Shown: positions 13,487 through 24,229 of the stretch, piece by piece
How positions within the stretch are numbered: position 1 is the first letter of the stretch
Layout of the letters: each line of letters starts with the position of its first letter
NCBI GenBank assembly: GCA_900188575.1
Contig: FYEU01000303.1
Location: 62,001-126,000, forward strand
Origin: Geosmithia putterillii
Taxonomy: Eukaryota; Ascomycota; Sordariomycetes; Hypocreales; Bionectriaceae
Length of the DNA: 64,000 bases
Reading direction: 5' to 3'
The notes under the pieces: model-generated
Databases searched by the model: none
What the model was told of the DNA's origin: nothing
The model's input: only the letters and a program-made list of their open reading frames with translations
Program-made: the position numbers and the translations under genes

Positions 13487-13988
13487 CTTGCCCTGCCTGG
13501 TTGTGTGGTGGTTGGGTGGTTGTCGTGCGGGATGGGGGGGTCGGAAGGGTAAGATTTCTCAGAGTCGTGACCGCGGCCGGGAATTTGGGCTTCTCAAAAT
13601 TCTGGCGGATTGTGTGGGCTTGGGGCAAAGCACGCACAGCCTTTTGCCGGGGGAAATTCACGTGACTTTTGTGTGCCGCTCCCCCACAGGGCTTTTTTCC
13701 GTCCGCTGTCCGACTTAGTCATCCGGTCGCTGCATATTTTGCCAATGTTTTGCCGGACAATATTGGTGGGTCATCAGTCGGCCAATCACGGTGTTTCTTA
13801 CTTCAGCAGCACTTTTTCGTACTTTCGTACTTTCGGAGCTTTTGGAGCGCCGGCGCCGGGAGTACAGGGAAGCTTGCTTTGGCTCAGGAACAGTTCGTCT
13901 GTGATATCACTCGGTTTCTAGTTGCAGCAACGAAAGCCGGAACGCCAACATTTCTCCCCCTTCACCAACTTCGTGCACCTTCACAGTC
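13487..13988. promoter_or_regulatory. Shared upstream region of eL27 (-) and the NCE101-like gene (+)
   Basis: This 502-nt stretch separates two divergent start codons and must hold both promoters. I see no canonical TATA box. A repeated TTTCGTAC is present near 13814-13831. No gene is visible in it. Confidence 0.5.
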
Positions 13989-14232
13989 ATGCCTGCTCCC
14001 ACATACGTCATCTCCCGGGTCGCTGACCCCATCTTTGCCGTCGTCGTCGGCTTGTCGGCTGCCGCGACGCGCATCAACCGGGAGGAGAAGGACAAGGGGA
14101 GGACTACGAACGAGACCATCCAGGTCGGGCTGAGGTATGCTCTGGCTGCAAGCGGTCCCGTGCACATCACTCGTTATTCTAACGTCTTGTAGGCGCCTTG
14201 GACTCGCCAGCAAGCCGACCGGGTCGTCATAA
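13989..14232 (+). CDS. NCE101: Non-classical export protein 1 (NCE101) family small membrane protein
   Basis: Two exons, 13989-14134 and 14193-14232, encode 61 residues. The pattern YVISRVADPIFAVVVGLSAA followed by TRINREEKDKGRT matches the short NCE101 family: an ISR/K...DP motif, one hydrophobic segment (about residues 8-27) and a basic/acidic tail. In yeast the family was linked to secretion of leaderless proteins; the mechanism is unknown. The length is close to the 53-65 residues usual for the family. The intron has GTATGC and TTGTAG ends with a TCTAAC branch site. It converges with the TTC36-like gene, with 157 nt between the stops. Confidence 0.85.
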
Positions 14233-14389
14233 ACCCTAAGCATGATGGCCTCCCCGGGCTCTCATATACGCCCTTGTACATTCACAATCGATTGGAAGGA
14301 TCTCGTTTCCTCACAGATACAATTATATACCCCCGGCGCTAGCACGTTTCAGACAATATGAATTTTACATCTTTGATTTGGGCCCTTGT

Positions 14390-15211
14390 TCACTCCCCAA
14401 AAGACGGCCCATACTCATCCTTCATGGCCTGCCGCACAATCTGCCCGCATAGCTTGGCCGTCGGGTTTACGCTCACAGCCAGGCCCTTGGCGATCTGGTT
14501 CCCGTACCGCCCACCCAGTGCGAGATCTTGCGAGGCGGCCTCCTCAAAGTCTAGGGTGCTCCAGCGCGACTCGGGCCGGGACCTATCAACGTCGAGAGTA
14601 CGGTAGGGCAACATCTTGGACGTCTTGAGGTAGACGGCCGCGCGCTGCGTGTGCGTCATGGACAGGGTACGTGCAGCCTGCGGGGACAGCGGCGCGCTGG
14701 ATGATACGGGGGACAGGAGGGCGATGGACTGCTCGAGGTCATCCAGCACCGTGGCCGACGCCGCAAGTTTGTCTGCCTGCTCGGGCTGCTCGATCAGCGG
14801 CATAGACGCACCAGTCGTCACGCTCAGAAGCATCGAGTCCCCGTATAGCCGGCGATATATCTGGGCGCGGTTGTTCCGGGCGCTGGCATAGCGCGGGTGC
14901 TCGGTGATGAGTCGGTCGAAGTCCGAGGCGCTCTGCTTGTATCCCTCCACAACCGACGAGTCTCTCTCCTCCTCTTGCTCTGGTGCGGTCATGGACACGG
15001 GCTGGTTCAGCTGCGCCTCGAGCTTCCGCAGCGTCTCTATGATCTGCCTCTCCCTGGCTACCACTCTCTCATAGACGGCCGCGTCGACAATGTGGGGATC
15101 GCGTGGTAACGTTTCGTCGGTGACGATGCCGGCTGCGGGGTTTGACTCGGGGTCACTGATCTTCGAGAGAACATTCAGGTCGTGGCTGCTCAGCTGGACG
15201 ACCGAAGACAT
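14390..15211 (-). CDS. TTC36-like tetratricopeptide repeat protein
   Basis: Single exon, 273 residues, ATG at 15211. The middle (about residues 90-140) has TPR character, with FDRLITEHPRYASARNNRAQ as one helix pair and the following DDLEQSIALLSP as part of another. The C-terminal block FEEAASQDLALGGRYGNQIA followed by VNPTAKLCGQIV and QAMKDEYGP is typical of the TTC36 (tetratricopeptide repeat protein 36) family. The N-terminal 80 residues, including a coiled-coil-like stretch (RERQIIETLRKLEAQL), are less conserved. TPR proteins act as protein-binding scaffolds; no specific role can be assigned here. No signal peptide or membrane segment is seen. Confidence 0.82.
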   Translation of the reverse strand: MSSVVQLSSHDLNVLSKISDPESNPAAGIVTDETLPRDPHIVDAAVYERVVARERQIIETLRKLEAQLNQPVSMTAPEQEEERDSSVVEGYKQSASDFDRLITEHPRYASARNNRAQIYRRLYGDSMLLSVTTGASMPLIEQPEQADKLAASATVLDDLEQSIALLSPVSSSAPLSPQAARTLSMTHTQRAAVYLKTSKMLPYRTLDVDRSRPESRWSTLDFEEAASQDLALGGRYGNQIAKGLAVSVNPTAKLCGQIVRQAMKDEYGPSFGE

Positions 15212-16628
15212 GGCTGACGACGCTGGCGGAGGGGTGGTGTGCTATGTGTCACGAAGCTCGTCTCCGCAGAGGCAGGCGGGCGTATACGGCGGCGAGGGCG
15301 GCAAACCGACTTTATGCTCTTGGCTTGGTTGCCTGGGATGAGGGAGAGAGAAAGGAGGATCTTTCTGGGATGATATGGCCCTGATTCTGGAAGAAATAAG
15401 GATAAACCGGCAACTGAAAACGGGACGGAGCAAAACTGTATCAGTTCCAGCAACGGCAATGACAGCAGTATGAGCTGGGTGGCGTCGAATGGCGTCAGGC
15501 GAGAGTGATTACGAATGTTCCTCGGAGGCGGGAGAAAGGAAGAAGAAGGCGAAATTTCCATTCAGGCACCTACCTCTTTCTTTTTTTTTTTGCTTCCGAG
15601 CTGGCAGCTCCTGCCCTTTTGTCTCCATCCAACTTAGATTGGGAGCATGACGCTGAGGTGATCATGTCGAGCGTTTTGGTGTGGCGGCCACACTCGGCTT
15701 GGACCGGCTAGCGCCGCGCCACGGTATCGTTCCGCTGACCACCAACGTCGTCCGTTCTTGACGCTGGGCCGTGGCAGATGACGTTGATCGATGAATGAGG
15801 CACACCATGTATGTCGCATTCCTCCATGTTTTCCCTTATCTCGTTTATTCTCTGCTGGCTGCTGCTGGGACTACGGGGGGATCGATCGCTTTGATGAGTG
15901 TGAATTCTTCAACATCAAGGTTGTATTGTATCAGAAGGTTTATTCGAAGTTGGATACATTGACAATACGAGTAACTGAAGATACGATACGAGATGCTGCT
16001 CGAATGTCAATTTAGCCTCGCAGCCACACTGTTACCTGGGCGGGAACCTGACGGAAATACAAATTGGCCCTTTGTCCGTATCACTGCCCTCCCGTCACGA
16101 GCCAGCTACACATGATATGGCCCGCCTGCCTCCCCGCCAATAGCCGCACACCACAAACCGTTTGACTCTGGATGGGTGGGTGTGGTTCCGCGCCTCTCGG
16201 CGGCCTGCTGGGGCCCGAAGAGGGGCATTCAAGACTGCAATGCAAGGCCGAGATGAGAATCGGGGTGCGGACCATTTCCGGGTCTCTCGGGGGGCGGAGG
16301 AGCATCAACCGCCTTGATGGCCAAGCACATCTAAGCTGTCTATAAAGGTGCATGGGGTCCGGGATTGGATCCAGCCGTTATACACAACGGCCCAGACTTT
16401 TTTTTTTTTCATTATTAACGGCCTGTATATCTGGCCCAGTGTACAATATTCCGTGGTTGATTCCTCTTGTCTGTCAGTCTCTTATCTACGACGACGACGA
16501 CTCCCTAGGATCGAAGCCTTAGCTGGCATTCCCTCCTTCCTTTTATACATACCTGCATACATTGCACATACACTCTGCACCAACACACACACACACACAC
16601 ATACCAAAGAGGGAAAACAGCAAACGCC
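15212..16628. other. Intergenic: upstream of the TTC36-like gene and promoter of HPPD
   Basis: No gene seen in 1.4 kb. The right end is the HPPD promoter, with a TATA-type box at 16341-16347 and a CA-rich leader (CA tract at about 16583-16602) directly before the start codon. T-rich and A-rich tracts occur at about 15582-15593 and 16399-16411. Confidence 0.6.
16341..16347 (+). promoter_or_regulatory. TATA-type box of the HPPD gene
   Basis: TATAAAG lies about 280 nt before the HPPD start codon in otherwise GC-balanced sequence. It is a plausible core promoter element. The distance implies a leader of about 200-250 nt. Assigned by motif only. Confidence 0.45.
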
Positions 16629-17921
16629 ATGGCTCCCTCTGCCATCTCGAGCTCTCCCCCATCGAGGTCCGCGGACCTGGCATCGTCGTCGATGGCCGAG
16701 CCCGCCGCCGCCAACTTTGTGGGCTACGACCACATGACGTGGTGGGTGGGCAACGCCAAGCAGGCGGCATCATACTACACATCGCTGTTCGGCTTCTCGC
16801 ACGTGGCGTACCGCGGCCTCGAGACGGGCAGCCGGTACTTTGTGTCGTACGTGGTGGCGAACCGCGACGTGCGCTTCGTGCTGACGTCGCCGCTGCGGTC
16901 GGCGGCGCACCTGCCGGCCGACGAGCCCATCTCGGACGCCGACCGGGCGCTCCTCGCGGAGATGTACGAGCACCTCGAGAAGCACGGCGACGCCGTCAAG
17001 GACGTGGCCTTTGAGGTGGACAACGTCGAGGCCGTGTACGCCAAGGCGGTGGCCGAGGGCGCGAGAGCCGTGCAGCCGCCCACCGTGCAGGCCGACGAGG
17101 ACGGCAGCGTGATCACGGCCGTCATCTGCACGTACGGCGAGACGACGCACACGCTCATCAACCGCCGGCTCAGCACAACACCCTCCTCATCATCCTCAGC
17201 AGCAGCAGCATCTTCATATCACGGGCCCTTCATGCCGGGCTTCCGCGGCCCCAAGGCCAGCCAGACCAGGAGCAGCAGCATCGCCATGCCCGACGTGCCC
17301 CTGACCCGCATCGACCACTGCGTGGGCAACCAGTCGTGGGACGAGATGGTCTCGGCGTGCGACTTCTACGAGCGCTGCCTGTCCTTCCACCGCTTCTGGT
17401 CCGTCGACGACTCCCAGATCTGCACCGAGTTCTCGGCCCTGAGCTCCATCGTCATGGCCTCGCCCAACAACCTCGTCAAGATGCCCATCAACGAGCCCGC
17501 CCCGGGCAAGAAGAAGTCCCAGATCGAGGAGTACGTCGTCTTCAACTCGGGACCCGGCGTGCAGCACATCGCCCTGCTGACCGACGACATCATCACGTCC
17601 GTCACGGCCCTCCGCGCCCGCGGCGTCGACTTCATCACCGTGCCCGACTCGTACTACGCCACCATGCGCCAGCGCCTCAAGACGGAGCGCCGCTCCTGGA
17701 GCCTCCAGGAGGACTTCGACACCCTCGAGCGTCTCAGCATCCTCATCGACTACGACGAGGGCGGCTACCTCCTCCAGCTCTTCACAAAGCCCCTCGTCGA
17801 CCGGCCCACCGTCTTCATCGAGATCATCCAGCGCAACAACTTTGACGGCTTCGGCGCCGGTAACTTCAAGAGCCTGTTTGAGGCCATCGAGCGCGAGCAG
17901 GCCGAGCGTGGGAATCTGTAG
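16629..17921 (+). CDS. hppD: 4-hydroxyphenylpyruvate dioxygenase
   Basis: Single exon of 430 residues. The enzyme converts 4-hydroxyphenylpyruvate to homogentisate in phenylalanine/tyrosine breakdown, and its product can also feed pyomelanin. Two VOC (glyoxalase-like) domains are visible: the N-terminal one starts near GYDHMTWWVGNAKQAASYYT and the catalytic one near IDHCVGNQSWDEMVSACDFY. The three iron ligands of the family are at about His230 (IDHCVG), His313 (GVQHIALLTDD) and Glu398 (VFIEIIQRN), with the expected 80-85 residue spacing. The C-terminal helix GFGAGNFKSLFEAIEREQ is diagnostic. A Ser/Ala-rich linker (about residues 186-215) between the domains is longer than in animal enzymes. 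None of the other tyrosine-degradation genes lies in this window, unlike the clustered arrangement known in Aspergillus. Confidence 0.96.
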   Translation: MAPSAISSSPPSRSADLASSSMAEPAAANFVGYDHMTWWVGNAKQAASYYTSLFGFSHVAYRGLETGSRYFVSYVVANRDVRFVLTSPLRSAAHLPADEPISDADRALLAEMYEHLEKHGDAVKDVAFEVDNVEAVYAKAVAEGARAVQPPTVQADEDGSVITAVICTYGETTHTLINRRLSTTPSSSSSAAAASSYHGPFMPGFRGPKASQTRSSSIAMPDVPLTRIDHCVGNQSWDEMVSACDFYERCLSFHRFWSVDDSQICTEFSALSSIVMASPNNLVKMPINEPAPGKKKSQIEEYVVFNSGPGVQHIALLTDDIITSVTALRARGVDFITVPDSYYATMRQRLKTERRSWSLQEDFDTLERLSILIDYDEGGYLLQLFTKPLVDRPTVFIEIIQRNNFDGFGAGNFKSLFEAIEREQAERGNL

Positions 17922-18459
17922 TAGTCGTTCTGGTCTGGCTCTTACACTGCGTTTGTTTCAATGTTATGATGTTATAAAGGGGGTAAAAGGGGCCCCCCAC
18001 GAGATTGTCATGATTTAAAGGACTGCTCGAAGCTGGTTATGCTTGCTCGCTCCTCTAGTACATGTTATGCAAGCGCCGTCTCCAAAGTAATGATACGATT
18101 CTGTTGAACATTCTGTGCAACATGCTGTGAATACTGAGGCGTTGTCAAGACGATCCTGTGCAACATGCTGTGCACCATGCCATGAATAGTGAGGCGTCGA
18201 CAGGACCTTCCCATGACCACATCGTGCCATGTTAATTCAAGCTCGGCCTATTTTGTTTTTTGTCTAACCGTGATATTGGTACATCCTCAGGAACACTGAC
18301 TGCCCTGCCATATTATGCTACTAACTACCTAGAACTACTAAGTAGTAGTACTACTAGAATTAGTAGTAGAAACCAAAGAAACAAAGAATACAAGTTAACT
18401 CCCAATATGCTAATTGTCATATCACATGTCGTATAATCACACCCCGCACCCCGCAGCCA
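17922..18459. other. Intergenic between convergent HPPD and SSL1 genes, with a degenerate tandem duplication
   Basis: 538 nt without a gene. About 18089-18215 contains two diverged copies of a ~60-nt unit sharing TGTGCAACATGCTGTG and GAATA-TGAGGCG blocks. A CTACTA/AGTAGT-rich stretch follows at about 18317-18372. Confidence 0.55.
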
Positions 18460-20178
18460 TCAGCCATCAACAACCATGGCCGTACCATTCGCCTCGGGCG
18501 CGGGTGGTGGTGCAGCAGCCCCAGCCCCAGCATTGCTCTGACAGCCCGGACAGTTATGCACAATCTCATGGGCAAACACGTCGCAGTCTATGCAGAAGTG
18601 GTTCCCGCAAATCTCGCAGGCATACCTTCCACTCTCGCTCACGCCCTTGAGCTTGTTATTGTTGTCCTTCTTACCTGCCGCAGCAGCTGTCACAGCCGCA
18701 GAGATCCCATCTGCTGCCGCGGCAGATTTGGCATCGGGGAAGGGGCACATGCAGGCGAAGCAGGCGTGGGAACGGACGGCCTCGGACCAGGGGACCTCGA
18801 CCCAGTTGCGCAGGGGGAAGAGGTGGTGGTAGGAGCGGGCGAGGTGGGTGCTGAGGATGAGAGTGAGTCCGCAGGCGGGGCACTCGGCGGGAAGGCGGCA
18901 GACGCGGGCGGCGCAGCGGGTGCAGTTGTAGCCCTCGCGGACGGGGCGAGAGTGGCAGGCGCAGTAGCTGGTTGTGCCGGGCGCCGCGAGGGTCCGCGAG
19001 GGGAAGCCCATCATGAGCAGGCTGGCGACGGTCTGGTCGGCGGAGCGGCTGGCGGGCGGGGTCGTGGCCGCGAGGAAGAGCTCGCGGTAGTGGACCTCGT
19101 CCATGGCGACGGTGTAGTACTGCGACGTGGCGGCCGAGCGGCCCTCGTTGGTACGCGAGCAGAGCTCCGCGCAGATGGCCACCTGGGCGGACAGACCCAC
19201 GACGGAGACGCGGATGCGGTCGGCCACCAGGCTGTCGATTGTGTCGTGGATATCGCCCGGGTCGCTGGACAGGAGGGCTCCGTAGATGACGAGGACTTCT
19301 CTCGTTCCGTGGGAGGGGGTGTGACTGATATAATTGTGAGCACTCTTCTCCCACTCCACTCTCGTCTCCGTCTTCTCCGTTTGTTTGTTTGTTTGTCCTC
19401 CTCCATGCTCGACAGTGCAAACAGAACTCAGAGTAACAAAGAGCAAGACTGTAAAACACGGGTGAAGGGATGGTGGTGTGACCTACAACAAAGCTCCCCT
19501 GCACATCTCAAGCGCATTCTGCAAACTCGGATTCCCCTGCGGATCCTGGTCCTCCAGCTCCTTAAGCCGCGCCACGTGCTCCGCCGGGTTACCCCCCAGA
19601 TCGGACACCCGGACGGCCACGCCATCGCGCATGCCCACAATGGCCAGCTGCGAGATGGGGTTCTGCTCGAAGAAGTCGCGCACAAAGGCGGCCGCGTACC
19701 CGAGCGTGAGCCGGTACCGCGTGGGGAGCAGGTCCTTCTCCGCCATGGCGAAGGACATATCCAGCACCACCACCACGTGGCGGATGATGCCCCTCTGGAG
19801 GGGGGTCGTGTCGCGCAGCAGCCGCCGCCGCCGCTCCGCCTCCAGAGCCGCCAGGTTGAGCACCCCGTCGCCGTCCTCGTCCGGCAGGTTCGTCTCCCAC
19901 GTCCGCTTCGACTGCTCCCATGCCTGCGCCGTGTCGCGCTTCTTCTTCTTTTTCTTCTGGTTCAGCATCGCGGCCCGGTCCCGTGCTGACATCCCGCCGC
20001 TGCGTGTTCCAGGCTTGCTGGGGCCAGATCCTCGCTGTCCATGCTGCTGCTGCTGCTGCTGTCGTCCGTGGGCGTTGCTGTTGCGTTCGATGCCGTCGTT
20101 GCCCCCGACGTTGTGGTCCATCTGGTCATCGTCCGAGAGATCGTCGACGACGAATTCGCCGTCTGAGTCGTCGGCCAT
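18460..20178 (-). CDS. SSL1: TFIIH core subunit p44/Ssl1
   Basis: Two exons, 19487-20178 and 18460-19324, join to 518 residues across a GTAGGT...CAG intron; the join restores the conserved FHTPSHGTREVLVIYGALLS. TFIIH opens promoters and acts in nucleotide excision repair, and Ssl1 stimulates the XPD-type helicase. An acidic, Gln-rich N-terminus (first ~75 residues) is followed by RGIIRHVVVVLDMSFAMAEK, the start of the von Willebrand A-like fold. The C-terminal third has several Cys pairs (CHSRPVREGYNCTRC, CRLPAECPAC), then the C4/RING-like finger CEICGNHFCIDCDVFAHEIV ending CPGC. The start at 20178 is chosen because MADDSDGEF begins the acidic N-terminus; an upstream in-frame ATG at 20292 would add 38 residues that look like leader. 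The tail after the zinc finger is Ala/Pro-rich. Confidence 0.94.
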
Positions 20179-21372
20179 GGTCGAGACGTTGAAGCCTGTA
20201 CAAAGGTCGAAGAGTCCAGGTGGTCGAGATCGAAAACGGGAGAGGGTGGTCGAGGACGCAAGGGCAGGTGCGTGAAGTGAAGTGCAGCACAAAAAAAAAA
20301 GCTGTGGTTTGCGGTCGCGGTCGCGCTTGCCACAGACAAGAACAAGTACCTAATGCAGTGTACAAGAAGAGGTTGTGAAGCTTCCCAAGAGCTCAGGGAC
20401 AAAGGAGAGAGAGGTCTTGGGAGATGCTGGTCAGGAGGGCGATGTCCAAGTGTCGAGGTAAGAATTCAAGTCTTGACCTGAAGCGTGCACGGCAGCACAG
20501 CACAGGGCAGATGACGGAGGTTAAGAGGCTACAACTGCTTCTTCTCGAACAGCGTTGGCACATTGGTAATACGGTACGTACTCATTTAGAGTGCAAGCCT
20601 CGCTGAGCTCCACCCAATAGCGGGCAATGTATAATCAGATACTCTACGGAGTACTCTACTGTAAGTCTTGATCTTCACTCCAATCTTTAGTTGCCTCAGT
20701 TGCTTCAATGCTTCAGTTGCTTCAGTTGTTCATTGTAACTCTGAAATGCCATTATTCTCCACCTCGGGGTATACCAACTACTAACTAACTACTCTGCTGC
20801 CGCGCTGCCGCGCAGCATAACGATGCCCTTCATCTAAATATTGCATCCTCCCGTCCATACTCTCCCAGATCAGTGATCCCACAAAATCCTGCATACCAGA
20901 TGTGAGAGGGATCCCAAACAATACAACAACATGTAAAGGAAAGAGCCAAAGAAAAGGAAGGAAAAAAAAAAGAACAAGAAAAGCCCTCTGTGGGGGTCAA
21001 AAGACAAGGATGGTAAAAAGTGAGAGACCGGTCCCGCGTGTGTTTCTTTTTAAGAACAGAATAGAACCGAGAAAAAAACGATGCCGCTGGTACCCAGTAA
21101 TGAACGCCGGTTTTTGTAAAAGGGATGGAATAAAAAAGTCGGAAATAGACAATAGCTGGTTTTGTTTGCAGTTTGGTTTGTTTTTTTCGTTCGTTCCTCT
21201 GGACTCGTCGGTGATGTGTCATCGATATGTCGTCGGTAATGATATCTCGCTGATATCGCGCCGGTGATGGTGGTAAAAAAATTGTTGCAAGATGGGAAAG
21301 AAGAAAAGTTCAAAGGCCAGGAAATGAGACATGTAAAGGAAACAAGGACAAAGAAGACAAGACAAAGTAAAA
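20179..21372. other. Intergenic between SSL1 and CHS7
   Basis: About 1.2 kb upstream of SSL1 and downstream of CHS7 with no gene. It contains a TACGGAGTA motif near 20645, imperfect TTGCTTCA repeats at about 20690-20730 and A/G-rich tracts at 20940-21010 that are probably CHS7 3' flanking sequence. Confidence 0.6.
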
Positions 21373-22356
21373 TCAAGGATAGGCCACAGGCGTGGGCCAG
21401 TCATCCTCGGTGATGCTGGACCAAAAGATCCAGACCGTCACAACAGACAGGAGGGTGAAGAGTGTCTGGAAGAGGGCGCCGTCGATGCGGCCGTTTGTGC
21501 CGTCGCAGATGTACTGGCTGACGGTGTAGTTGAAGACCTGGCCGGCGGCGAAGAGCACGGCAGCAACAGTCAGGTAGATCATGGGCCTGGTCTCGCCGAG
21601 GACGCGGATGACGAGGACGGACTCGAGGGCGTAGAAGGCGACGAGGAAGATGAGGGGCAGCAGCTGGTAAAGCACGTAGAGGGCGACGTGGCGGTTGGGC
21701 TCGTCCCAGCTCGAGGCCCAGTAGCCGGTGAAGTCGAAGCCGGTGTCAAGGGCAATGTAGCCGGTGCCGATGAAGAGAGCGGCAGCCGAGGCGAGGACGA
21801 GGCCGACGGAGACGGGGGTGCCGTCATCGATGAGCTGGTAGCCGACCACGGCGTTGACCATGAGGACCCATGTGGTGGCGGTGATGGCGCCAATGTGGAT
21901 GGCGGAGAAGGCGTTGCGCGCGTCGCGGTTGAGGGGGAACTCGCCGACCGAGAAGATTTCGCACAGGCTGATGAGCATGTATCCGAGGAGGAAGAGTTGC
22001 ATTTCTCTGGAAGACGCAAGTAAGAGTCAGTACTGTAGATCATTGATGGCTTCATATTTCTTTGTGAAGAAAAGAAAAGAAGCAAGAGGTAAAGAGAGGA
22101 AAGCCTACCGTCGTCCTACAGCCGCCTTCTTCTTCTCCGACTTAAGCAGCAGAAAGGCTGCAATGACAATGGCAAAGGCGGCCAGCAATATGGACCCCAG
22201 GTTGCCGAGATGTCGATCATTGCTGAGGGGGATGCCCGTCAACTTGCACCCGCCCCAGGGACCATCCTGACCATTTTGCGACGAGAGGATGTTGCACACG
22301 GGCAATGTCGAGTCCTTGCAGAATTCATAAAAGTTTCCAAAGTCGGTCGACCCCAT
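21373..22356 (-). CDS. CHS7: Chitin synthase export chaperone Chs7
   Basis: Two exons, 22109-22356 and 21373-22006, give 293 residues. Chs7 is an endoplasmic-reticulum membrane protein needed for exit of class IV (Chs3-type) chitin synthase, so it supports cell-wall chitin deposition. The start MGSTDFGNFYEFCKDSTLPV and the Cys-rich lumenal segment (VCNILSSQ...GGCKLTGIPL) are typical, followed by seven hydrophobic segments including SILLAAFAIVIAAFLLL and QLFLLGYMLISLCEIFSVGE. The motif HVALYVLYQLLPLIFLVAFY is also conserved. It is somewhat shorter at the C-terminus than the ~330-residue family average. A second ATG further upstream (22416) is in frame but lies before the conserved start. Confidence 0.95.
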
Positions 22357-22990
22357 GATTGACGATTGTGTACGGACAGTGCCCGTCGGGACCAAGACCA
22401 ACTGCCAATCAATCAATCAATCAATCGATCAACCCAACACTCCACTCCAGGCTCTTTCTTTCTTTCTTCCTCTCTCTCTCTCTCTGTATTTTGATGTTAT
22501 TGTTGTTGTTTTTTTATCTGTCGAGCAGCGGCAATTATTGATCGTTGTCGTCGTCGTGAAAATCGTTGTCCGTCGTCGTCTTCGTCGACGTTGTGTGTGT
22601 TGAAGGGGGGGCGTGGCGTGATGGAAGAGGTGACGAAGAGGAGGAGTGCGAGGTTGCGGCGGAGGAAGGAGAAAAGGGAAATTCGACGAGGTAAAAGGGC
22701 GGGGAGAGGCGGACCAAACAACAGAACAAGGAAAGGACTCGACAGTTATCCGACCGGGGGAGGAGGAGCCTTGGACTCTTGAGGGAGGGGGGCGGGCAGG
22801 GGTATGGAAAGGGAAGAAGCAGGGAAGGATGGGCGTCGTGTGTGCACTCCAGTGTGTGCACTCCAGTACTGAGCAGTTGTACTCGATGGACCATTACTTA
22901 GTATATGTGTGTGTGTGGTGTGTGTGTGTGTGTGTGTGGATTCGGCAGACAGTGGGCACTTGGCACTGGGCAGACAGCCACAGTGGTGCA

Positions 22991-23035
22991 CTCCAGTGCC
23001 ACTCAGTGCCACTCAGTGCCACTCAGTGCCACTCA
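22991..23035. repeat. Tandem 10-nt repeat (ACTCAGTGCC)
   Basis: Three exact ACTCAGTGCC units run head to tail (23001-23030), flanked by diverged units on both sides. The same CACTCCAGTG words occur as a short duplication at about 22844-22868. Confidence 0.85.
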
Positions 23036-24204
23036 CAGTGGTGAAAAGAGAGAGGCCGGGCTGGGTCCAATTTCCGAGGCTGGATCCCATTGTTTCGATG
23101 GCGCGCGGCGGGGGGAGGGGGATGCACGACAGGACAGGACAGGCAAGTACGAGTAAGTAATGTAATTCAATCTCTGGATCTGGGCCAATCTCCACAAACC
23201 GTTTCTTTTGTTTGTCTGCGAGTACTTTAGACTCTAGAGGTAATCTCATGGCATTGTATTGATGCGATGCTGAAGGGCTGATGCTTAAGCAAGCAGTGAT
23301 CTCACTACGTGCTCAGCCTCTCGACTTTTTTTTTAGAACACACACAGACACCGATGGGGAGAGGCGAAAAGACACATGGTCACACATAGTCGTACTTGTG
23401 CACAATGATCCTCTTCTCTCATGCCCAACATGGCCAACAGCGAGTACTCGTAACTGTAAGTAATACAGGGCAGAGAGTACGTACCACGAGCAGGGGTCAA
23501 GAGGGTCGACCGGGGTGTGTGCCTGGATACAGAGAGGGCCAAGAGCTGGGTACATGCAGACGACGAGACGTTCCGCCGGACCAATCAGACAGGCGGATCG
23601 TACCTTTGCAAGAGTATTACCAAGTATTGCCCATGGGTCATTGCCAGTGTGTACAAGTATGTATGCGTGCCATGCGGCGGCAGCATGGCGGCGCATGGCT
23701 GGGGCTGTACTTGGCTGTATTATTACTCGCACGCATCATAGATGGGAGGAGGAGGCATCATCGTCAACGCATATCGCTAGCACCCGCACCGTTTCTCTCA
23801 CTTGCCTGCTTGCCTGCCACCTGCTTGGCCTGTTGGCTTGGCCCGGTGATATACCTGTGCGAGATCGAATATCTCGAAATGGCTGGCAGCTCGTAACTCA
23901 GTAGTACTATACTCTACGGAGTACACTTAGCACATCGCTTAAGCCCAGTAGGCCGTACTTAGCGCTAGGGGACCACTGCGCTAGCACTAGCGCTCTAGCA
24001 GCTCGGCAGCATCCACTGGACTACTGGTGCTACTCCGTAATACAGCTCGTACTCACCCTTCTGCTCTGTTAGTGAGACACACACAAACAACGCCATGCAC
24101 ACTAACACTGCTCGCCCGTCCACGAGTAGTGCCTGTCAATGCCAACCTGCCTGCCAGATCCAGACCAGGCCAGACAAGGCGCTTAACGCGACGCGCCCTT
24201 CCCT

Positions 24205-24229
24205 TCCATCCATCCATCCATCCATCCAG
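24205..24229. repeat. CATC microsatellite
   Basis: About six perfect CATC tetranucleotides in intergenic DNA. Confidence 0.85.

Noticed and set aside
12647..13552. 301-codon frame antisense to eL27
   Set aside because: It spans eL27 exons and an intron on the opposite strand; no homology or codon bias.
18556..19989. 477-codon frame antisense to SSL1
   Set aside because: Gly/Ala/Glu-rich composition typical of antisense shadows; SSL1 on the other strand has clear domains and a splice-consistent structure.
22446..22515. CT/T-rich tract considered as an intron polypyrimidine tract of CHS7
   Set aside because: On the minus (coding) strand it is purine-rich, and the CHS7 structure is complete without it.
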